From positions 1-37,207 of the forward strand of contig DAOPYW010000012.1 in NCBI GenBank assembly GCA_035353055.1: a stretch of 37,207 nucleotides of DNA. Direction: 5' to 3'. Every line of letters begins with the position of its first letter. The stretch's first letter is position 1. Shown piece after piece: positions 33,006 through 37,207 of the stretch. Below the pieces are notes generated by a model. The model made no database searches. It was not told where the DNA came from and saw only the letters and a program-made list of their open reading frames with translations. The translations under genes were made by a program, and so were the position numbers. This stretch comes from JAAYDH01 sp035353055 (lineage in GTDB: Bacteria; Bacillota_I; Bacilli_A; RFN20; CAG-826).

Positions 33006-33029
33006 GGGTTTCTTGCAGGGTTTCTTGCA
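33006..33029. repeat. 12-bp tandem repeat upstream of fic
   Basis: GGGTTTCTTGCA occurs twice in tandem (33006-33017, 33018-33029). An 11-bp inverted copy, GCAAGAAACCC, lies inside the IS3 relic near 33169. It may be a regulatory or recombination scar. Confidence 0.6.
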
Positions 33030-33090
33030 GGAAAATATAAAGCTTGATAAGTGCCATATTTAGCCAAATTGCCATTCATGTAATTATGGT

Positions 33091-33372
33091 CTAGAAATGA
33101 TAGGAAAATAAATAGTACTCGTATGTGCTACAATCATGAAACGTGCTTCGGTTGGCAGTTGGTTCAAGCAAGAAACCCAGCAAAAGCGGAAAAATCTTAT
33201 AGTAAAATTTAATATTGGCTTTACCGATACCATCGATTTCATAAAGTTCCATCAACTTGAATTGACCAGCATCATTTTTCTTAGTTATTTCAAGCTTTAA
33301 TTCGATAGTAATTTTCATTAAAAACCCTCCTTTATCGTACCATTTTTGGTCCAATAAACGGGGGGAGTTTCA
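33091..33372 (-). pseudogene. IS3-family left end with orfA relic (copy 2)
   Basis: Minus strand: the terminal block TGAAACTCCCCC starts at 33372, followed by TGGACCAAAAATGGT, AAGGAGGG and an ATG at 33318. The 75-codon frame (MKITIELKLEITKK ... LYEIDGIGKANIKFYYKIF) resembles the helix-turn-helix opening of IS3/IS150-group OrfA. After about 50 codons the similarity ends and the frame runs to a chance stop. No orfB or right end is present. The end lies 7 bp from the tRNA 3' end. The family assignment is from the layout and motif, not a search. Confidence 0.55.
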
Positions 33373-33378
33373 TTTTTC

Positions 33379-33452
33379 TGGTGCCCCCTGCCAGAGTCGG
33401 ACTAGCGTCTGAGCATTACCATTGCTCCGTTCTACCGTTGAACTAAGGGGGC
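33379..33452 (-). tRNA. tRNA-Thr (anticodon GGU)
   Basis: A complete cloverleaf of 74 nt with CCA encoded. The acceptor stem is GCCCCCT/AGGGGGC, D stem GTTC/GAAC with loop AACGGTA, anticodon stem GAGCA/TGCTC with loop ATGGTAA (anticodon GGT in DNA, reads ACC and ACU), variable loop AGAC, and T stem GCTAG/CTGGC. The T loop is TCCGACT, so position 55, almost always U (pseudouridine), is C; the duplicate at 31029 keeps the normal TTCGACT. The gene sits between the acyltransferase and the island. Confidence 0.92.
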
Positions 33453-33462
33453 GTCGCCAAGT

Positions 33463-33492
33463 ATTATACAATAATAAGTTTTGGCTTAACAA
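33463..33492 (-). promoter_or_regulatory. tRNA-Thr promoter
   Basis: Minus strand: -35 TTGTTA (33487-33492), 18-bp spacer, perfect -10 TATAAT (33463-33468), ending 10 bp before the tRNA 5' end. Confidence 0.7.
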
Positions 33493-33524
33493 GACTATTT
33501 GTTGTGTTTTTTATTTTCCATTAA

Positions 33525-34355
33525 TCAGATGCGCGCTTGCGCATTAATTTTGCTCTGTTTTTCTTCGCTGATGAAGGGAGTGGCGGCTTCTTTCATTTTG
33601 AGTGAAATGTTATGGACGCGCTCGTTGAGATCAGTGATGCTGTCTCTTCTATCCAAGGTGAAATTTGGCCACTGGGGTTCACCGATGGAAATGGTAACAC
33701 ATGGGTAACCATGTCTCTTCCATAATTTGCAGATTCCACGCGCAGGGCGATAGGAAATTGCTAATGGGATAACTGGGACTTGGTTATCGTAAGCGATGGA
33801 GAATGTACCATTTTTGAATGGGCGAATGCCCTCTTCGTAGTACCACATGGAGGCTTCGGGATAGACATGGAGCCATCTCTTGTCGATAAATAAGCGCTTG
33901 ATGTCATGATCGAACTTTCTCATTCCTTCATACATGTGAGGAATCGGAATCGAGCCGGTGACGCGCATTAATTTGCCTAGTTTGGAATTGTGATTGTTGA
34001 TCCAAGCGAGATAATAGCTGCGCTTGGGGAACATCGCGGTTCTCACGCATAAGTAATCCCAATCAAAAACGTGATTGCAGGTGGTTATAAAACCATTTTT
34101 AATTTCGCCCGCGTGGTTACCGCGGAGATTTTTACGACCCTTGACTTTTAATCCGTAGCGAATTGAACAAAGCGGTATAGCGAGAGTCCAAAACAAAAAA
34201 TTCAGCATGTTTTGCCAGAAGCGAAACCACTTAGAAGAATTATAGAAAGGATATTCGCCATCTAGGGGAACATCTCTCACTTGTTCGGGGTCAATCATAT
34301 GACCATCAATTTTATCAGGGTAGACAAATTTGAGCCCGGTTGTGTAGCGCACCAT
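33525..34355 (-). CDS. 1-acyl-sn-glycerol-3-phosphate acyltransferase family
   Basis: A 276-residue PlsC-family enzyme of phospholipid synthesis. The catalytic motif NHVFDWD (H95, D100) is present, and YPEAS (165-169) stands where EGxR-type motifs bind the phosphate. A hydrophobic stretch at about 46-66 (WQNMLNFLFWTLAIPLC) would hold it at the membrane. The first 40 residues are an extra N-terminal part. Unlike the PlsC-like protein at 6233 it has no zinc ribbon. There is no ribosome site before the ATG, and TATAAT ends 7 bases upstream. It ends in TGA; the tRNA-Thr gene follows. Confidence 0.88.
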   Translation of the reverse strand: MVRYTTGLKFVYPDKIDGHMIDPEQVRDVPLDGEYPFYNSSKWFRFWQNMLNFLFWTLAIPLCSIRYGLKVKGRKNLRGNHAGEIKNGFITTCNHVFDWDYLCVRTAMFPKRSYYLAWINNHNSKLGKLMRVTGSIPIPHMYEGMRKFDHDIKRLFIDKRWLHVYPEASMWYYEEGIRPFKNGTFSIAYDNQVPVIPLAISYRPARGICKLWKRHGYPCVTISIGEPQWPNFTLDRRDSITDLNERVHNISLKMKEAATPFISEEKQSKINAQARI

Positions 34356-34362
34356 AAGTTGT

Positions 34363-34368
34363 ATTATA
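34363..34368 (-). promoter_or_regulatory. -10 box of the acyltransferase gene
   Basis: Minus strand TATAAT ending 7 nt before the ATG at 34355; best -35 is TGTCAC at 16-bp spacing. No Shine-Dalgarno fits between. Confidence 0.55.
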
Positions 34369-34451
34369 TCTTTTTAGTTTAAAAGTGACATTATTTTCTT
34401 TAGTTTGAACAAGAAAATGAAATCGATAAGAGATAGACTATATCGCTCTAT

Positions 34452-35738
34452 TTATATCAATTCGCCCATCAAATCATAGACAAAAGCTTCGGCGATTTTG
34501 ACTTTCACCTTATCTCCTAGATTGAGAGTTTTATTAGCTTTGACGTAGATTTTTCCATCCACATCATCGGGAGCATTCCAATAGCTGCGAAATAGATAAT
34601 CATCTTTTGATTTTCCGACGATTAAGCCTTCCATAATCTCGCCGATATGTCCTTTATTCTTGCGATAGGAAATGCTCTGCTGAATGCGCATGATTTCGTC
34701 TAATCGCTTCTTCTTGGTTTTCTCATCGATTTGATGAGGAAAGTGATAAGAAGTGGTTCCTTCTTCCCTAGAATAGGTGAAAGCTCCTAGATGGTCGAAT
34801 TCCATTGCTTCAATATACTCTTTTAGATGATTAAAATCTTCTTCTGTCTCTCCGGGGAATCCCACCATCACGGTGGTCCTTATCACTGCGTGAGGCACTC
34901 TTTTTCTGATCTTTTCAAATAGCGAGACTAGATAGGCTTTATCTCCTCTTCGATTCATTGCTCGAAGGATTCTATCCTCGCTATGTTGGATGGGGATATC
35001 GAAATAAGGAGTGAGCTTTGGCTCGCTAGTGATTAAGTCAATCAACTCGTCGGTGATTTCATCAGGATATAGATAGAGCAAGCGAATATAGTCGAGCTCT
35101 TTAATCTCAAGCAGTCCTTTTAATAGGTCGACAATATTCTCTTTGCTCGGTAAATCAATGCCATATTTCGTAGTGTCTTGTTCCAAGACCACCACTTCTT
35201 TGATGCCTTGATTAGCTAGTTGCTTTGCTTCGCGAATAATCTCTTCATATGGGCGGGAGACAAATCCTCCGCGAATGAGAGGGATCGCGCAGTAAGAGCA
35301 GCGATTGTCGCAGCCCTCGCCGATTTTGAGATAAGCGGAGACGGGACCAGTGGAGACGATGCGATAGCAATCGCACAATCCACCTTTTTCTTTTTGATCA
35401 GGATCAATCGTCTCTAATAGTTCATTAAAGTGGCGATATTGAGAAATAGGGATGAATAAATCCACTTCAGGAATCTCTTTTTTCAATTGCTCGTGGTAGC
35501 GCTCCACTAGGCAGCCAGTGACCACCACTTTTTTCGTGGGCGAGAGAGTTTCAAAAATCGTCTCAATTGATTCTTTCTTGCTGGCTTCGATAAAGCCGCA
35601 AGTGTTGATGAAGACAATATCGGCTTCATCAATGTTGGAAGTGATGATGTACTTATCGTGATCGAGCAAACCTAAAATATTCTCGCTGTCGACGAGATTT
35701 TTTGCGCATCCTAAAGAGATGATTCCGACTTTTTTCAT
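34452..35738 (-). CDS. rimO: Ribosomal protein S12 methylthiotransferase
   Basis: A 428-residue radical-SAM enzyme that adds a methylthio group to the conserved aspartate of ribosomal protein S12. The N-terminal MTTase domain binds one 4Fe-4S cluster through C11, C47 and C76; the radical-SAM cluster is C143-x3-C147-x2-C150 in EGCDNRCSYCAIP. The C-terminal TRAM domain is about 365-428. LGCAKNLVDSE and IPLIRGGFVSRP separate RimO from MiaB. The ATG at 35738 directly follows the TAA of the upstream small gene and lacks a strong ribosome site, so coupled translation is likely. Confidence 0.97.
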   Translation of the reverse strand: MKKVGIISLGCAKNLVDSENILGLLDHDKYIITSNIDEADIVFINTCGFIEASKKESIETIFETLSPTKKVVVTGCLVERYHEQLKKEIPEVDLFIPISQYRHFNELLETIDPDQKEKGGLCDCYRIVSTGPVSAYLKIGEGCDNRCSYCAIPLIRGGFVSRPYEEIIREAKQLANQGIKEVVVLEQDTTKYGIDLPSKENIVDLLKGLLEIKELDYIRLLYLYPDEITDELIDLITSEPKLTPYFDIPIQHSEDRILRAMNRRGDKAYLVSLFEKIRKRVPHAVIRTTVMVGFPGETEEDFNHLKEYIEAMEFDHLGAFTYSREEGTTSYHFPHQIDEKTKKKRLDEIMRIQQSISYRKNKGHIGEIMEGLIVGKSKDDYLFRSYWNAPDDVDGKIYVKANKTLNLGDKVKVKIAEAFVYDLMGELI

Positions 35739-35739
35739 A

Positions 35740-36009
35740 TTAGTGGTAGCGCACAAAGTAAACCACTTTGTACACTGCGAGAGCGACAGTGAACAGGAAG
35801 AAGATAATCCCTGCCCATTCATCGAGATCTAAGGAGATGATACTGCCGAATAGATAGGTGAACTTCGCTGAATAAATGAGCAAGAAGAAGATGGCGACCA
35901 TCTCGAAGATATTAGCCAACGTGCGCTTCTTGAGCATGCGCATCACAAAAGCGATCGTCAAAGCGATGATGGCGCAGATAATACCAATAAAAGCAATGAT
36001 GTCGTACAT
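35740..36009 (-). CDS. Small three-segment membrane protein
   Basis: An 89-residue hydrophobic protein with three membrane segments (about 3-22, 34-56, 64-85). I do not recognise the family. It lies 15 bp after the ABC permease and 1 bp before rimO in the same operon. Confidence 0.65.
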   Translation of the reverse strand: MYDIIAFIGIICAIIALTIAFVMRMLKKRTLANIFEMVAIFFLLIYSAKFTYLFGSIISLDLDEWAGIIFFLFTVALAVYKVVYFVRYH

Positions 36010-36024
36010 AGAGATATTTTCCTA

Positions 36025-37207
36025 CTATTCGGTCCGCAAGGCAATGACGGGATCTTTATGCGCTGCTGCACGGGAAGGAATTAATCCCGAAATCAGCGTC
36101 AGGACAATCGATATCAAAATGATGATTAAGGCATAGTTCCAAGGCAGGATGACTAAGGCGCCCAAACTCACCATGCTGTTGATGACAATATTGATGATGA
36201 TACAAAGCATATAAGTAATGAAAACACCGAATAATCCTGATGCCAACCCTTCGATAAAGGTCTCGGCATTAAAGAGGTTGCTGACATCGTTTTTCCGCCC
36301 GCCAAGGGAGCGGATGACACCGATCTCTTTGACGCGTTCCAAAACAGAGACATAAGTGATAATGCCTATCATCACTGTCGAGACCACCAGCGATAGAGAA
36401 GTAAAGCAGACCAATGCGATGGTAATGATATTGATCATCGTGTTGATGAGGCTAATGATCATCTCTAGACTGTCCGAATAAGTGACTTCTTTTCTTTGGC
36501 TAGCTTGGATAATCTTCTCCTGTGGGGTGCCTGTTCTCAAGGTGATAGTCTTATTGCTATTCCATTGGTCGAGATAATCGGTCACGAGATATTTCTTTTC
36601 AAAATTATGAGGATAGACTTTTATTCCAGCGGCTAGAGATTTTCCCCCCACTGAGCGAACGGCAGTGTCAAATTGATTCTCGATGCTATAAGAGCCACCT
36701 AGCAGTTTGCTAAAAGCGCCTCCTAAAGGACTTGATCCACCAGAAGACATTCCTTCCATGTTGATGACAGTAATCGCCGAGGAGATGTTTTCTCCCATCG
36801 GGGAATGAAGGACTTCAATTTGCTGAGTGTCCTCGTTGTAATGCTTATAGTTGAATTCATAGCCATAAGGAGCTGACAATGTATAGGATGACTTCCAGGC
36901 CGCCTTCTCTTCATCGGTCAAGGCGACACCACCGATGGATTCTGGCACTTGCGAATAGGTTTGATCGTAGGAATTGCTCAATACGGTGTTTATGCCCGCT
37001 TCTTGGGCATCTTCGAGAATCATCTGCTCAAATGCTGGTGAGACGACAAAACCGGTCTCAAGGCAGCCATATTGAACATTCTTCTTAGCGCTTAAGATGC
37101 CGGAGATTTTAATCGTTTGACCTCCGAGAGCTTTGAGATTAGCTAAGCTGGTCGCTTCGCCGTTATAGAAATAGGGCATATCGCTGACCACGCCGGTACT
37201 TTTAAAA
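36025..37207 (-). CDS. ABC transporter permease, C-terminal part (cut by window edge)
   Basis: At least 393 codons; the frame stays open to the last bases of the window, so the true start lies outside. The visible part holds a large extracellular MacB/PCD-like domain (residues 1-245 of what is seen), then a C-terminal FtsX domain of three membrane segments (about 250-285, 305-335, 345-370) with VSVLERVKEIGVIRSLGGRKNDVSNLFNAETFIEGL, the coupling loop typical of the family, and the ending GLIPSRAAAHKDPVIALRTE. Many relatives in Bacilli carry an ATPase domain on the same chain. The substrate is unknown. Confidence 0.88.
   Translation of the reverse strand, partial: FKSTGVVSDMPYFYNGEATSLANLKALGGQTIKISGILSAKKNVQYGCLETGFVVSPAFEQMILEDAQEAGINTVLSNSYDQTYSQVPESIGGVALTDEEKAAWKSSYTLSAPYGYEFNYKHYNEDTQQIEVLHSPMGENISSAITVINMEGMSSGGSSPLGGAFSKLLGGSYSIENQFDTAVRSVGGKSLAAGIKVYPHNFEKKYLVTDYLDQWNSNKTITLRTGTPQEKIIQASQRKEVTYSDSLEMIISLINTMINIITIALVCFTSLSLVVSTVMIGIITYVSVLERVKEIGVIRSLGGRKNDVSNLFNAETFIEGLASGLFGVFITYMLCIIINIVINSMVSLGALVILPWNYALIIILISIVLTLISGLIPSRAAAHKDPVIALRTE

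Larger units (their letters stand above)
31029..33378. mobile_element. Putative 2.3-kb genomic island in tRNA-Thr
   Basis: Bounded by the intact tRNA-Thr gene on one side and the duplicated tRNA 3' end on the other. Cargo on the minus strand: IS3 orfA relic, Fic protein, GrpB-ASCH fusion. It is visibly more AT-rich than the flanking housekeeping genes. No integrase or excisionase is present, so it is either a remnant or an element mobilised by another's integrase. Confidence 0.6.

Noticed and set aside
33006..33029. CRISPR array
   Set aside because: Two 12-bp units in direct contact, without spacers or cas genes.

Overview
The window looks like chromosome from a Bacillota (Bacilli-type) bacterium of moderate GC content. 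The signs are strong AGGAGG-type ribosome sites, an L-box (lysine) riboswitch, a type I glutamine synthetase, an ECF transporter S component, a YitT protein, and a V-type ATPase in the clostridial/bacilli layout. TGA is used as a stop (the AbiEi antitoxin, the Fic protein and the second acyltransferase all end in TGA), so the mycoplasma code does not apply. I cannot name the genus. Most genes are on the minus strand.

Region by region. 29-3915: a CBS-domain protein, a small PH-like membrane protein, rubredoxin, an HrtAB/MacB-like ABC pair and a two-cysteine glutathione peroxidase, with a redox/stress flavour. 4059-6226: an AbiE toxin-antitoxin pair that seems to sit inside a broken GNAT acetyltransferase gene; the toxin carries a one-base frameshift in a seven-base homopolymer. 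6233-9408: a PlsC-like acyltransferase with a zinc ribbon, an ECF S component and a YitT protein. 9444-18549: one long operon for a complete V-type ATPase (stalk coil, C, I, K, F, E, A, B, D), ending with a type I signal peptidase. 18847-21327: a four-domain CoA-disulfide reductase/rhodanese/TusA/DsrE fusion. 21375-23910: an amino-acid ABC importer behind a lysine riboswitch with a clear terminator. 24059-28011: a DUF3795 protein, then a tight glnA-glmS operon that links glutamine synthesis to glucosamine-6-phosphate synthesis.

28161-33452 is accessory DNA. It holds an IS3-like end relic, an RCC1-repeat pseudogene, a large anchored surface protein, and a 2.3-kb island lying between an intact tRNA-Thr gene and a 24-bp direct repeat of that tRNA's 3' end. 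The island carries a Fic protein, a GrpB-ASCH fusion (frameshifted) and an IS3 orfA relic, but no integrase. 33525-37207 returns to ordinary genes: a second acyltransferase, rimO, a small membrane protein and the C-terminal part of an ABC permease cut by the window edge.

The observations I consider most worth checking are the tRNA-flanked Fic/GrpB-ASCH island, the AbiE pair inside a GNAT gene, the odd T-loop of the tRNA-Thr gene, and a set of genes whose -10 boxes lie only 6-7 nt from an ATG with no ribosome site, which suggests leaderless mRNAs.
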